Shown: positions 1 through 12,485 of the stretch, one piece after another | How positions within the stretch are numbered: position 1 is the stretch's first letter | Layout: each line of letters starts with the position of its first letter | Assembly (NCBI GenBank): GCA_000320545.1 | Contig: ADNK01000976.1 | Location: forward strand, 40,626 to 104,625 | Source of the DNA: Bigelowiella natans CCMP2755 | Taxonomy: Eukaryota > Cercozoa > Chlorarachniophyceae | Direction: 5' to 3' | DNA: 64,000 nucleotides | Program-made: the position numbers and the translations under genes | Notes under the pieces: model-generated | Told to the model about the DNA's origin: nothing | What the model saw: the letters and a program-made list of their open reading frames with translations, nothing else | Database searches by the model: none

Positions 1-548
1 CGTATCGTAGCGTGCGCACGCACGCAATGCGCTTTAGCTAGATCGCAGATGTGCGCAGTGCGCGCCTAGACGTACGTACTTGTGCAGTTGTGCAGCTCTA
101 GAGCTCACGTATCGTACGCAGCGGCGGCCGCATTTTATTAGTATTGCGTATAATAATGATATAATGATGATCGATGAAATGCAAATGTGAGCATATATCC
201 GCCTGGTGCGACGACGCTTAGTGCGACTAAATATAAATGGACACAACGTACACAACTCTAGGACTAGACAAGCTATACGCGCTGCTTTGCATAGCTAGAT
301 AGCAACATTAGGATCATCACTGAAAGATTTGGATCAAATTATTGCATCCGTCTCTACATACATGCGGCTGCTGTATGTATACGACCAGACGTTCACTCGC
401 GCACGCATGCTACAGCATGGACATGGTAGTAAGCGTATGAAACAAGGAAGCATCTACTTGCATAACTCGATACGATGCGATGAAACTGCGATACCTAATG
501 ACATTCAAGTTACACACGCATCCAATGTAACATCCTGCGCTACATGAT
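1..548. other. Intergenic CTAG/TGCA-rich island A
   Basis: No gene seen. This is the spacer downstream of the CCDC39 stop codon. It is dense in short self-complementary words such as CTAG, TGCA, ACGT and GCGC, for example agctctagagct near 100 and tagctagatagc near 290. It is the first of seven similar islands, all next to a gene 3' end. Short open frames here (34-255, 329-547) have no recognisable protein character. Confidence 0.55.
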
Positions 549-3500
549 CTAGTAGCCAGATCTACTTCCAGACCTACTACCAGTCCTCTTTACACTACCC
601 CTGAAACCAGCGCCTACTTTCCCTCGAGAACTAAGCCGCCCGCTATCATTTCCTACTTTTACTGTCGGCAAGATGGATTTCCCCTCTCCCTTGGAGCCTT
701 CTCTCCATCTAGACCTATAATCCTGTTGGGAAGAAGAGGGACGGCTCGAAGAGGGACGGCTCGCTCGTGATATAGGGCGAGAAGGCAACGGAACTCCAAT
801 ATTTGAGAGAGTTTCTGCCAAAACATGCTGCAAACCGTCGTCTTTGAACTGTGGTACATCTTCACCTAACTTTGCGAATATCTCCAATAGCAACCTATTC
901 TTCTGCTTCAGATGGAGATACTGAATGTACTCTCTGACACCCTTCTTCTTTTGTTTGAATGTATCACTAAGCTGTTGATCAATATCTGATAATTCTAGAG
1001 ATACCCTTTGCTGAATGGATTCTTGCTGCATCAATTGCTTCGTTATATTTTTGTTATCCTCTTTCATGTCTTTGATATCGATTTCCATGGCTGCGATTTC
1101 GTTAAGCGCTTGAGATAATGCGTGCTTCTTCTCCTCGTTTTCCTGTTGGATATCCTTCAGATTATTCTTTTTGGTATACAGTGCGTCCGAGACGGATCGA
1201 TGCTGCTCCTCAAGTTTCTCTTTGAGATCATACTCAGCCCCATTCACGTCAGCTTTGTACAACATGGACTTGTACTTGTCGTTTCTTTTATTCATTTTTA
1301 TCAAAGTTTTTGTTAGCATCCGAATATCTTTCTCCGCTGTCTTAATGCTTTCATTCAACTTATCTCCCTTGTCCTGCAATTCCTCTCTCTCTTGAGCAAC
1401 TTGAATGATGTAGTACGCCTGTGTTTTTTCCTCTTCTCCTGTTTTTTGAAATTTAGCATGAATAGATTCGTACTTCTGCTGAAGGCGCTGGGCCTTAATT
1501 TTTCGCTCCTTCAAGTCTACAGCAACATGATGTCTTGCATCTTCTGCTGCCTTCACTTCTCCCTTCTGAATATCTTGAAAGAGCTGTAATTCCTCCCTTC
1601 TGCTATTCATTTGCAACTTTAGCTCCATTTTCCTGCTACGAAGAGCAAAGATTTTATTGTTGTTTTCATCCATTTTCTCCTTCAACTTAGATACTTCGAG
1701 ATTGAGTACGCCATGTTCCATGGTAAGTTCCCTCTGTTTTTTTCTCGAATTCTTCAATTCGCGCTCAAAACTTCCACTTTCGAGTTCAATATTGTGCAAT
1801 TTTTCTGCCAAGATTTTTTGTTGTAATGTGGATTCTTTCAATTGCCTCTCGGCACTTTTGACCTCCGCATCTAGTCTTTTCACCTGGTGCATCATTTGAA
1901 CACATCCTTTGTCGTGCAACTCCATTTGCTCACGCAGCTCTTTGATAAGCTTATTCAGGGCTTCCGTCTCTTCAAATGAACGCTTTCCTGAAGCACGGTC
2001 TACTTTTCGCTCAAGCTGCTGCACCTGAAACTCGGTACCGTAAAGCATTTCTTGTTGTTTCATAGAGAGTCCATCCAACTTGTGGATCTTGGACAGAAGC
2101 ATTTTTGAGGCTTTTTGAGCACTATCAATTTCTGTTTCCGCATTCTTTCGTTTCACTTGCACATCCACAAGCTCCTTTTGCTGACGAAACAAGTTATTCT
2201 TCATAGACTCGAGCTCCTTGAACTTCGCCTGAAGTTGCTCTTCATTGCGCGCATGGAGCAGTTCAATTTGTTTTGACTTAGCAGAAATATCTTCCGTTTT
2301 CGAAATGAAAAATTCCATTTCTTTCCTTTTTTCCTCAAGCTCTACTTCCAATTGTTTCATCCGCTTTTCCTTCTCAATTTTGAGAACCTCGAAATTCTCC
2401 TTCTCTTCGACAGCTTTATTGACCTCTGCATGTGCCTGAAGGAGTTCATTTCGCACGGTTGACAGCTCCTCTTCAAGCTCTGCCAATCCAGATTTATTTC
2501 TTCGCAGCAAATCTCGGCACTTCTCGACACTTCTCTGGCTGGAATCTATAGCAACTTGGGCCTGACTATTGTTAATTTCTTCCTGTTCCAGAAATATCTT
2601 ATTCTTCCTCATTTTCTGCGTCCAGCTTCGCAACTCTCCTTGCTGTTTTTCCACCAATTCCTTTGTTCTTTTGATATCTTCGTCGCGCCGTGCCATAGCT
2701 TGCACGGCGTCATTCCATTGCGCGATAAGCCCCTGTCTCCCTTCGTGAGCATCTCTATACTCATCTGCGGTTTTATTTAACTCGATCTGAACTGCCTGGG
2801 TCTCGGTTACCTCCTGTTCAAATTTATTTCTTTGTGTCACCATATCTCTAGTAACTCTTTCTTTTTGCAGCACAAGAGAATTTATCTTCTTGTTATCCAT
2901 AGCTTTATATCTTTCCACAGCTTTTCGATCCTCTTCTTTCTGCTTGGCTGCCAGTGACCATTGTAATAGTTCCTCCTGATTCCAGTTCATCTGCATCCTG
3001 AATTTTTCCAGCTTCTCGTGGGATTGGAATTGCTCTGCTTGGAGGACGTTGATATTTCCCTCGAGGTTCAGGATGCTCTTCTCCGCAGATTTCTGCGTAG
3101 CTTCCATCCGGCTAATTTCAAGTTGTGCCATTCTTCTCAAGTGTTTTTCAGTTTCAATCTCTTTCATTTTAGTATCAACTAGACTTTGTGTATGCAGAAG
3201 TTCTTGCTCAACATTCTTGAGGTGGTCTGTCATAATTCCCACACGGGTGGTGTTATCTTCAAGCTTATCCTCATAGCTGCTCAACGTCCTTTCCAGGGCA
3301 TTCACCTTTAGATTAAGGGCCTTGTTTTGCTCATTAGCGAAGGGAGCTCCAGCTAGAGTTTCTCCGTCATCATCATCATCATCACTGAAACGTTAAAAAT
3401 AAGGCGTTAGCAATCAAGGTCTTGATGAATGTAGATAATGTTAAATTTACGCACTCGCTATCTGAGACCGTGCTAGGACCGAGGCCTAGCTCAGCTAGCC

Positions 3501-3672
3501 CCCTGGCAATCTCCTCGGGGAGTCCAGTTTTTTCATCAACAACCTCTTCAAAGTCACCCAAGCTTTCAATCTGACAAAGCAAAATGAACGATTCAGTACC
3601 ACTGTTCTTCCTAAAAAAGATTGTAACTTATGAGAGTAATGCCTTGGCGTCGTTGGAAGGGTCGCTGCTCAT
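549..3672 (-). CDS. CCDC39: CCDC39 axonemal coiled-coil ruler protein
   Basis: With CCDC40 this family forms the 96-nm ruler on doublet microtubules that positions inner dynein arms and the nexin-dynein regulatory complex. The main exon (549-3384) encodes almost continuous heptad coiled coil. Family landmarks are visible: FANEQNKAL near its start, QMNWNQEELLQW, EEEKTQAYYIIQ and QQEMLYGTEFQVQQ, then a basic Ser/Arg-rich tail as in animal CCDC39. Length of about 930 residues or more matches the family. An upstream acidic exon (about 3445-3570, including EEVVDEKTGLPEEI) carries the N-terminus. A plausible first ATG is at 3672 (MSSDPSNDAKALL). The obvious donor and acceptor between these two exons are out of phase by one base, so that junction is unresolved. 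The gene diverges from IFT27. Identity is confident; the 5' structure is not. Confidence 0.88.
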
Positions 3673-4179
3673 TTCCTACTATCCTCCTTGTTTACTCCCT
3701 TTTTCGAAGATGTAGAGACTCACTCCCCTGTGCTGTGGTCTTGCCAATGTCCGGGGTGAGGTTGGGGGTGCGACCGAATGGCGTTCGTTTTTGGTCGTTT
3801 CCGTTTCCCCCCTAATCCGACCATAATTGCTGCTAAAATTCCTAAATCCCCTACATTTTTTGCGTTGCTCATGCGGATCTCAACAGATCTCTCAGAGATC
3901 GTCGACGCGACGGTAACGGGAGAACCTTTGCAATTTGACCGTGCGACAAATGTATGTGCACAAAAGGTGTGGTTTCTGGTGTGTGCGACAACCCCTCTTG
4001 CTTCCTAAATCTTGAGTCTGTGAAGACTCTCAAAAGGCGAAACGATTCGCGCCAGAAGGTTCATGCCTGATTCCATGGAATGGAGTGGGACTGAGTTGGT
4101 TCTTTTGGGGTCGTTTAAGATGGAGTCTCTGTTCCTTACTTTATTGTAAACTTAGGTCTACCTTTGAGGCAAAGCAACA
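3673..4179. promoter_or_regulatory. Divergent spacer between CCDC39 and IFT27
   Basis: About 500 bases separate the start regions of two ciliary genes read outward, so a shared bidirectional promoter is likely by position. No TATA box or clear RFX-type X-box was recognised by eye. Short open frames here look like chance. Confidence 0.35.
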
Positions 4180-5009
4180 ATGGAAAAAGCGCACAGGACA
4201 CTAAGGTGCAAAGTCGCCGTTGTAGGTCGGTTACTGGATCTCTACTTCTGAATAAATCCTCGAATGAAATATATGATTTGGATTGATAAGGTGATGTGGC
4301 CGTTGGTAAAACTGCCCTTGCAACACAATTCTGTGACAGTGTGTCTAAGTTCCCCAAAAATTATATAATGGTAATAAAACCGTCTTTTCAGCTGTTATAT
4401 TTGTTGTGATTGTGGAAACATTTTGGCCTTCAGACAAGAGGACTTTCCTTGAATGTGAAGAAAGTTAACATACCCGATACAAATACAGTGGTAGAGTTAT
4501 TTCTGTTCGACACAGGAGGGCACGAAGCGTACAACAGTCTCCACAATCTTTACGTAAGTATCCGCCACTCCCGACTACTGTCCAATCCTGTGAAATCTGA
4601 TACAAAAACATTTTGTTAGTGGAGCGGGTCGTCGATGATAATGCTAGTTTTCGATATGGCCAATCAAAAATCGTTTGAAGATTGCGCGGACTGGTTCAAA
4701 AAGTACAAGGAGATAGTCGATCCGATCCCAGTAAAAGGTGGATCATCTAAATATATTTTTGTGATAATCCTGACAGTCCTCCATCATACAGGGGTATTAG
4801 TAGGAACTAAAGCGGATCTTAAAGAAGAAAACGCAGTAATGGTGAATGCGGCAGAGGTGATAGATTTCGCAAATAGCAAAAAGTTGCGCTACTTCGAGAC
4901 ATCAGCTAAGGAGGGACGCGACGTCGAAGCTCCTTTCCATTTCATTGCGAACGTCTTCTATAATCAATATGAAGAAGAAATAAAGCATTTAAAAGCTGGA
5001 ATAGAATGA
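4180..5009 (+). CDS. IFT27: IFT27 (Rab-like 4) intraflagellar transport GTPase
   Basis: Small GTPase of the IFT-B complex; it pairs with IFT25 and is needed for export of BBSome and signalling cargo from cilia. Five exons join cleanly: 4180-4225, 4291-4370, 4434-4553, 4620-4737 and 4792-5009, 582 nt in total, giving 193 residues against 186 in human. The P-loop GDVAVGKTA spans the first intron. It is followed by the family phrase YIMTRGLSLNVK, the switch II region FLFDTGGHEAYNSL, and the G4 motif as VLVGTKADL (TKAD in place of NKxD). G5 is ETSAKEG. Switch II has GGHE where most Rabs have AGQE, so intrinsic GTPase activity may be low, as known for IFT27. All introns are GT-AG and 63-66 nt long. 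Confidence 0.95.
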
Positions 5010-5975
5010 ATCAGTTGTTGACGACATGTCTATTGTGTTCATCAAAGTCGACACTACATTGAAACCCAACTAGCCAATGACAGCATCCTGTTGAAAGAAT
5101 ATCTTGTTCTCAACTAGTCAAGTTGAATTCTGCATGTGCATGTGTGCGTGTGTGCCTTCACTCGTTGCGATGCGATTGATCAACTCTAGAGCTAGCCTGG
5201 AAAGAACGTACATGTGAGGGAGAGACGTAGCGTGCAAAAGAAAGGCTACTCAGTGAATGCACAAACATGGTACTACTATACAGTTGCAGCATCGTAGGAC
5301 AACGCTGTGGCGCACCATCATCGTACCTATGCTAGGTAGATAAGTGTCCGTAGACGTAGCGTAGCATCGATCAGTCAACAATCAATCCAAAAATCTGCTG
5401 GTTGGCGCGGTATGAAATAAGTGGTAACTGAATTACCAATGCTCAAATTGTCCATGTTATTAGCACATGCACGCAGATAAAAGTGTCCTGATAGCGCAGA
5501 GCATCACATTGCATAATTTCACGTGCACCTCGCGACCATGTGCACATGCACATGCACACGCGTATGTACACAGTCGCTGCTCTGCATAGCTACATTCTGA
5601 ATGTTGAAAAAATGTAAGTAGTTTCATTACACCTGTCTCACGTATATAGGTATTCATGCAATGCTACTTGTCATAGCTAGCGCAGCTCTAGATGTATGAG
5701 TATCTACAATACTTAAAGAAGCAACACAATGTATGGCACTAAATGGGAAACACACGCGCAGCCATAGCACAACCTAGCTAGCTAGGCGTATTATACTGTA
5801 GCTAGGATGATAGTTACAAGGAGCACTTCAACTTTATTTTTGGACCACAGAAACAGAAAAGGTTCGCTGTTTCTCTACTTTCGGGGAACAAACGGAAGCA
5901 TGACGGAACAAAAGCTTTGCCTTCTTTAGGTCCCTTCCACCTGCTCAGACATAATATAGAAATACATATATGTAA

Positions 5976-6018
<43 letters not shown>

Positions 6019-6072
6019 TTACGTCGACTTTATCAACTGATGGACACTATTAAAGAGTAGCAAGAAATAAGT
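5010..6072. other. Convergent spacer with CTAG/TGCA island B and (TA)n
   Basis: Spacer between the 3' ends of IFT27 and the Sel1-repeat gene. From about 5100 to 5830 it is rich in CTAG, TGCA and CATG words (actctagagctagc near 5176, aacctagctagctagg near 5770, gtgcacatgcacatgcac near 5540). A pure TA run lies at about 5982-6012. No gene seen. Confidence 0.55.
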
Positions 6073-6186
6073 TTAAGTATCGAAATGACTCTCTTCTTCA
6101 ACTTTCATAATCCATTTATCCATGTTTTCCAAACCTTCAACATCACCATTTGCGTAAAGCACGCCTAGATTATACCTGAGTAAAGG

Positions 6187-6223
<37 letters not shown>

Positions 6224-7966
6224 ATCCTTCACCATCAGTAAACACAACGCATTTTTTGTTTTTTTTACGAACAGTGCTCGTTGATCGCCCCTCTTGGCTG
6301 CCCGTGTGTACCACTTGCACGCTTTTCGTTTTCTCATCGCCTAGAGTCAAAATTCAAAGTTAAATCCAACCGCGAAGAGGTCTTTCACGAATGATAACTA
6401 AATCAAGATGTTGGGTGACAACAGCGAGGTCATCAAATGGTTGGTACGATATCAATGGAGAAAAGAGAGACTCGAAAGATGTCCATTAATATTTAACGAG
6501 ATACTTCGTAATAAAAGGGCCCATACCTCCTCCTGCTGCAATAGGCCAGAATCAAAGAGCACGCCCAGATTATACATTGACGCAACCTGAAATTTATTGC
6601 AATGAGCAATATTTCAATGAAGCATCTCGTCTTCGTGTGCATACTTTTTACTAAATGTGAAAGAAAACAGAGTAAGAAGAATTAGGGTCTGTCTTACGTG
6701 GCCTTTCTTAGCTGCCCTCTTGTACAAACTACATGCCATCCTTAGATTCTTTTCTTTCTCATCACAGCAGCTATTTTGGCCTTCATTCTCACCACCACCC
6801 TTCGTTGCAAACAATCCCTCCCCACCCTGTGCGGATCGGTCTGCTGCTCCTTGCCGATGAAACAGCCGGCCGAGGTTGTACATCGCGTTGATGTGGCCTC
6901 CTCTCACAGCAAGCTCGAGTAGCGAACGAGTAGCGCCTCGGCCAAACTTCGGCTCTCCGTTGCCTGGTGCGTGCACGAGTGATCGATTCAGAACGTGGAC
7001 GGTGTGAGGGCGATTAATCATCGATCGGGGCATGGTAGCATGGGGCCTACACGCACAACACCACACCTTGCATGGAGGATGAAGTGAGAGCTAGATTGTA
7101 ATGTGCGCTCGGGTCGCCCGCGTCGGAGGCCATTTGGAAGTAGAACTCGATGGACGATTCACGGTCTTCCCGCTTATCAACAGCTTGGAAGCATGCAGTA
7201 CCTTACAATCCCATCAGAGACATCTTCAGAATCGCTGGTATGAATTGAGAGTAAATTGGGGGAGGGGGGGGGGTTGGATTTCTTCGCTCTTATGTCCGGT
7301 TGTTTGCTCCTGTCGCTTCCTCTGTTTTGGCACTCATCATCATCATCATCATCATCACCATCATCATCATCACCATGATCGTCGTCAGTTTCAATGCCAC
7401 TTCGCTGTGCGGCGCTTTCGCTTCTCCCAAAGCAAGCCTTGTCGTCGGCGGTGCCATTGATATTCAGGGACTCTTCCCCCTCTTCTTTTTTTCCTCCTCC
7501 TCCTCGAGACTTCGGAAGGAAGGAAAGGCAAACTCCCAGGTTGTAGCAGGCACGAGGATGTCGTAAATTGGCAGCCTAAATAGTCCACAATAATGCATGA
7601 GAATGCCGAAACAATACTACGAAGGTTCATCGCTTGCCAGTGATCAAGACAGGCCGGTAGATAGAACAATGGCGCAACACGCAATGCAAAAAACAAACAA
7701 ACAAACAGACATTGGGTACCTCCTCGAATGCGGAAATCGCGAGCTGCAGCATGCCTCTTCCGAGATAGATAATGCCCAACATGTACCAGTAGCCGCCATC
7801 CTTGGTATGCTCTGGCAGGGGGGTCGCCTTTTCGGCCTATTAACAACCATACGAACAACAATGATTGCTATTGCACGGGAGGTGGTGCGTGGTGCCTGCT
7901 GTGTACAAAGATCGTGTAGAAATATGAAATCGGCGAATATGTTAATGGGTAACCGACATATTAAAA

Positions 7967-8043
<77 letters not shown>

Positions 8044-8376
8044 GTGTGTGTGCAATGATGTTATACCCTCTTCTTATTGAGATACAGCTCCTGCAACTTA
8101 GAGTTGGCAATTCCAAGCCCTGATCGAATTATTCAATTGAAGAAGAAGAAGAAAACGACGATTCTCATATGCGGGTATACTATATTTTAGACTGGCATTA
8201 CAACAGCACTTTGAACGGTAGAGTGAGATGCAATCGGATGCTACAAACATACACACAACAGAAATGGCGACTAGACAACCCAGCTTGAGGGAGAAAGTCT
8301 CTTGACTAAACTTATCATTTAACAAGTGTAAAAGCTTTGTTCCGAGCCCTTCTAGTCGTTCTCAACACGCAAAGGC

Positions 8377-8407
<31 letters not shown>

Positions 8408-8540
8408 ACCGGACGGACCGAGAGCTGAAGCTGCCTCGTACATCAATCTGGCCTTTCTCTGCGCTCGATGTGTTCCGTACCCATATCTTGGCAGCAGAAC
8501 GAGTACCGTTGTCCAAGAAATCGCACACACACGCACACAC

Positions 8541-8604
<64 letters not shown>

Positions 8605-9891
8605 GGAGGAGGAGGAGGAGGGGGAGGAGGAGGAGGAGCAGCAGCAACAACACGGCAGCATCAGATGATTAATAATACACTGATCGTGAGAATCAATCAT
8701 ATGTCGTATCGTACTCTAAACATATCCCTGCCGCGAAAAGAATTTTTGCTTGGATTTTCCTGAGATCTTTACGCCGCTGCTGCTGCCCTGTTGATGAACC
8801 AGAGAGGGTGGCGCCCTTCTGCCTCGCCCCGTTTTCATACGGAGAATGACCGATTCCTTTGTTTTTGCCGGATGCTTTTGGGGAGGGGGTGAGAAGTGAC
8901 TCCGCCACTGGTTTCAACAGAGACATTACTTGTCGCGAGCGTGTCTTTTCATCCGTCCTCGTCCCTAGGTGTGTGACCAAGAAAGAAGAACGAGGAGAAG
9001 GAGGAGGAGGAGTTGATGTTTATTATGTTGCATCCTTTTCGAACCGACTGACTCTCAACGTGACAGACATAACCTTTCATTTTATAGCCCACTATTGCTA
9101 CTAATACTGCTACTACTACTGCTACTACTACTACTACTACTACACCATTGCAACAAAAACCAACTTATTCGCAACAATGGACACTACTACACAGCACGAT
9201 GCGGATGGTGAAAGAATGAATGATTGAATAGAATGCTGCTATATGCACGGGTGCAGTCTCGACCAAATCCAAGGAAGTAGCACATCGCTAGTTTGAAGAC
9301 AGCCTTTAATTTCGAGATCGTTCCATCGCAAGGGCGCTCCTCCTCGCTTCTGCTCTGCTGCTGCTGCTGCTGCTGCTGCCTTGGTGCTGCTCCTGCAGAG
9401 GAATGAAAAGCTTTACTACTATCGGCATCGTCTTTGTCTTTGGCCTGGCGCGTTTTCTCGATGTTGTTGCCCCCCCCTTCTGTCGACGATGCGGATAGCT
9501 TGCAGCAGCCTTTGTCTTCTCCAATAGCAGCCCGTGACTCAAGCTTCCTCACGAAGTCGCGTTTTCTTTCTTCCCGTGGCTTTATATTGCATCCGCACGT
9601 AATCATTATTTTGGCACATATTTAAGCCGTCTTTCCGTAAAGGAGCATCATCTTATGTAGCTGCACGATACCACCACCACTACTGCTACTGCTACTACTG
9701 CCACTACTACTATCACACACCATTACCAGAGACGATTGAGTGCAGTTGAGATCAACAGTCCCTTCTTCTTCATGGCTACTATAAGGAGCTTTGCTGTTAA
9801 TTGCGCTACCAGAGATCTTGGAAAACTCAGCAATAATTTCTAAGATAAAACAATCATATTTTCCGGGTGAATACTGTAAAACCTAACCCCG

Positions 9892-9938
<47 letters not shown>

Positions 9939-10114
9939 ACCATCTCCTTCGCTTCTATTTCCCTTTATCCTCCTCCTCCTCCTCCTCCTCCTCCTCCTCC
10001 TCCTACCTGGATCGATGTTCTCCCATAAATACATCATGACAGGACTATATCCAGCCCCATTCATTGGAAGAAGCAAACACTGCTGCTGCTGCTGCTGCTG
10101 CTTCTTCGGCATCC
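6073..10114 (-). CDS. Sel1-like repeat protein, microsatellite-rich, 5' end unresolved
   Basis: Sel1/TPR-like repeats form alpha-solenoid scaffolds for protein interaction; the partner cannot be told. The last two exons join in phase to give KACKWYTRAAKRGDQRAL then YNLGVLYANGDVEG, a textbook Sel1 repeat, ending at the TAA at 6073-6075. Further repeats on the same strand: MYNLGVLFDSG (about 6530-6580), MACSLYKRAAKKGHV (6680-6730), MYNLGRLFHRQG (6850-6890), an exon with SSIEFYFQMASDAGDPSAHYN split into repeats (about 7100-7200), CYNLGVCLSFLP plus an Asp-rich run (7330-7560), WYMLGIIYLGRGMLQLAI (7730-7840) and FKLAMCYFLGFGRDC (9230-9330). Exons are separated by long TA, TG, CA, TC and TCC tracts, and CAG and GAT tracts are probably translated. 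Upstream exons may extend past 10.1 kb. The repeat family is clear; the complete exon chain is not. Confidence 0.65.
7969..8052. repeat. Compound (TA)n-(TG)n microsatellite
   Basis: A run of about 38 bases of alternating A/T is followed directly by about 42 bases of TG. It lies in a presumed intron of the Sel1-repeat gene. Confidence 0.95.
8523..8640. repeat. Compound (CA)n-(CAG)n-(GGA)n microsatellite
   Basis: About 60 bases of CA repeats pass directly into about 23 bases of CAG and then about 35 bases of GGA. Open frames over this tract are low-complexity and not genes. A second CA block lies at about 8377-8406. Confidence 0.95.
9893..10003. repeat. (TC)n and (TCC)n polypyrimidine tracts
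   Basis: About 42 bases of TC (9894-9935) and about 33 bases of TCC (9970-10002) occur within a presumed intron of the minus-strand gene, so its transcript would carry GA and GGA tracts. Confidence 0.95.
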
Positions 10115-12485
10115 TCGAACGTTGGCCAATATCGTTGCCTCGACAACTGCTGCTGCTGCTGCTACTGCTACTCTCACCGCACCCACTCGATATTCGTCTT
10201 CTTTTCCTCCCGCTCGTTTCGTGGATCAGCCCCTCCCTGCTCCTTCTTTTGTTGTCTCGGCCACAGCACAGTTCATAAGGATGGGACTTTTGGTGTGGAG
10301 GGTAGCTGATGCCTGTATATTTTGCATTTTTGTGTTAAATGGCAGGGGAGGGGTGCTTGGTGAGCGATGAGAGTGGAAAGAAGAGTGAGCATTGATGCTT
10401 CGGACAGCGATGCCATGTAGTATATGATATAGTTGGTCTAGGCTTCTATCCAGATACATTTTTGGTCTTCTTGCCGACAATTTATGATTACTCTCTTCTT
10501 ACCCTGGCTAAAGCACTCCAAGCAGAGCTCGAGGCCCAAGCATACCTTTTCATCGACGCATGGTCCATGAAGTCAGTAGTTGCACGTGGTATGACGACAC
10601 AGGTATATATTGGTTGGAACGTCCCTATACTATTCATGTTGTGTGTTTTGATGCATATTCGGATATAAATATTTAATGATATTCTAGATGTATCGTGGTG
10701 CTTTGCACTTATACCACACGCTCCAATGGCCATGTTTGTAGGAAAGAAATGCACAAATTGAGCTTACCGTGCATCTTACCCCAACCCCGCCTCCGATATC
10801 TCTGCGGCAGAAAGCGCATTCCCTGTATGCATGTGAGTATGTGTGTGTGTGTGTGTGTACGTGTATGTGTTACGGGGAGATCGTCTGTGTTAATGGAAAC
10901 AAGCACTTCTTTTTATCTCATGTGCAACGATACGTTATCAAATATGGTTTGTATTTATAAATGGTAACTGTAGTCATGGATGGCGAAGATGGTTGCATTC
11001 AAAACGTAAGGAAATCGATTCATCGGTGCAGCACATACCCTGGTTTTGGCCGTTCGAGCGAAACTTTGCCTTATTGTAGAATAAGGCATTTAGCACGCTC
11101 GGATTCTCTCAAATAAAGTGCGCACATGCATCGCAAGCTACGGTTATATATACGCATGGAATGATGCTTCGAGTAGAGCCACACCTAGCGATTTCTTCAT
11201 GCGCTTTTTCCTTACACATGATGACGTCGAGCCGAGCTTCCCGTCATTGGGACCAGGCCGATGTTGCCTTAAATAAATATGTGGGAAATGCAAATCACGT
11301 CTCTTCAGCGCACAGAGGGAGTGCTGTCAGCACCTTGGAGATCCCATCTTCGATTTCGTCTGTAAAATGGAAAAAGTTAAATCACGGAGCAATATTATTG
11401 TAGTGTCATTCTCTGTTTGTGGGATAGAGCGAGACGTTCAAAGAAGTGCTGATGTGGCGACATGGAAGTTCGGCTCGATACAAAGATTTGTTGCCAGGAT
11501 ACAAAAAACGATGGCCGACAGTGCTACCAGCAATAATCACTATCATAATAGTGGTGGTGGTGGGTAGATTCGCTGCTGCTAGCTACCGGTGGTTTGTAGT
11601 GGACATTTCCATCGAACTCTATCAGATGGTCGATAACCTAAGAACAATTGTAGTAGCAAATCTGCCAATAGCGCGTATACACATGTATCTATCACATGTA
11701 TGTATATATCTGGTACATGCTTGCAAGTGTGTGGAAGGGGGGGGGGGCTGTTGTCCATCTTATAGAACCAGATTTTACAGTTACGTCATGATCATTGATT
11801 TCCTGCCTGTTGGGGAGTCTTGCATCCACGAAGACCTGCATGCCATTCTAACAGGCACAACGACAATGATAACATTGGCAATAGTAAAGAGTCAAATTAA
11901 GCACTAAGACCATTTACACATTGCGCGCGTGCGTTCGATCACATATATCAAAATTTTATGAGAAGAATATATGTCTGCGTGTGAGTTTATGTGCGTGACT
12001 GCTCCTCAAATTACTTTCTACTTCATTAAAATTTTCATCAGAATGCAGGTGTAGTGATGTTCAATAGCATAAATGATGGAGCTCTATGTTTTTATCGCTA
12101 TCAATCATGGTGTAGTTGTTGTTTCATCAGTACTGGATTGGTTGAACGATGGTCTTAACCATTCCCTGTCGTGTTTTTTTTCTGGAGATGAGACAGGGGG
12201 AGGGGAGACAAAAGAAAGTTAAAAAAAACACAGAAACAATATCCCGACAATAAAACTATTAAAGACAATATGCTGATTCTTCGTTCTGTTTCTCAAGGAA
12301 TATGAACGTCGCTACACTTGCCATGAATATTGTTCGAAAATCCAAGTTTTTACCTAAATCCTGGACGCACGGGATTACTTGCTAAGTTCAATGCAAAGGT
12401 CAAGGAAAAGAAAGGGCAGCAGAACGAAACAATTGATCAGGAAAGTTGCTACCTTGGAAACAATGAAACTTAAAAGAAAAAAGTG
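10115..12485. other. Unresolved region, possible upstream exons of the Sel1-repeat gene
   Basis: No gene can be assembled. Minus-strand stretches with some protein character are a start-like exon at about 10505-10568 (MDHASMKRYAWASSSAW), about 10390-10460 (LDQLYHILHGIAV), about 11300-11362 (DEIEDGISKVLTALPL) and about 11430-11560 (GHRFLYPGNKSLYRAELP). They could be 5' exons of the Sel1-repeat gene or a separate gene. Short CA/GT runs occur near 10840. The rest shows nothing recognisable. Confidence 0.3.

Noticed and set aside
1122-3276. Several plus-strand frames inside CCDC39
   Set aside because: Antisense shadows of a long coiled-coil exon, rich in Leu/Ser/Phe as expected for the complement of Glu/Lys codons.
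8337-8763. Overlapping open frames on both strands rich in His/Thr, Ser, Gln and Cys/Val
   Set aside because: They are translations of CA, CAG and GGA microsatellites, open in many frames at once, with no family features.
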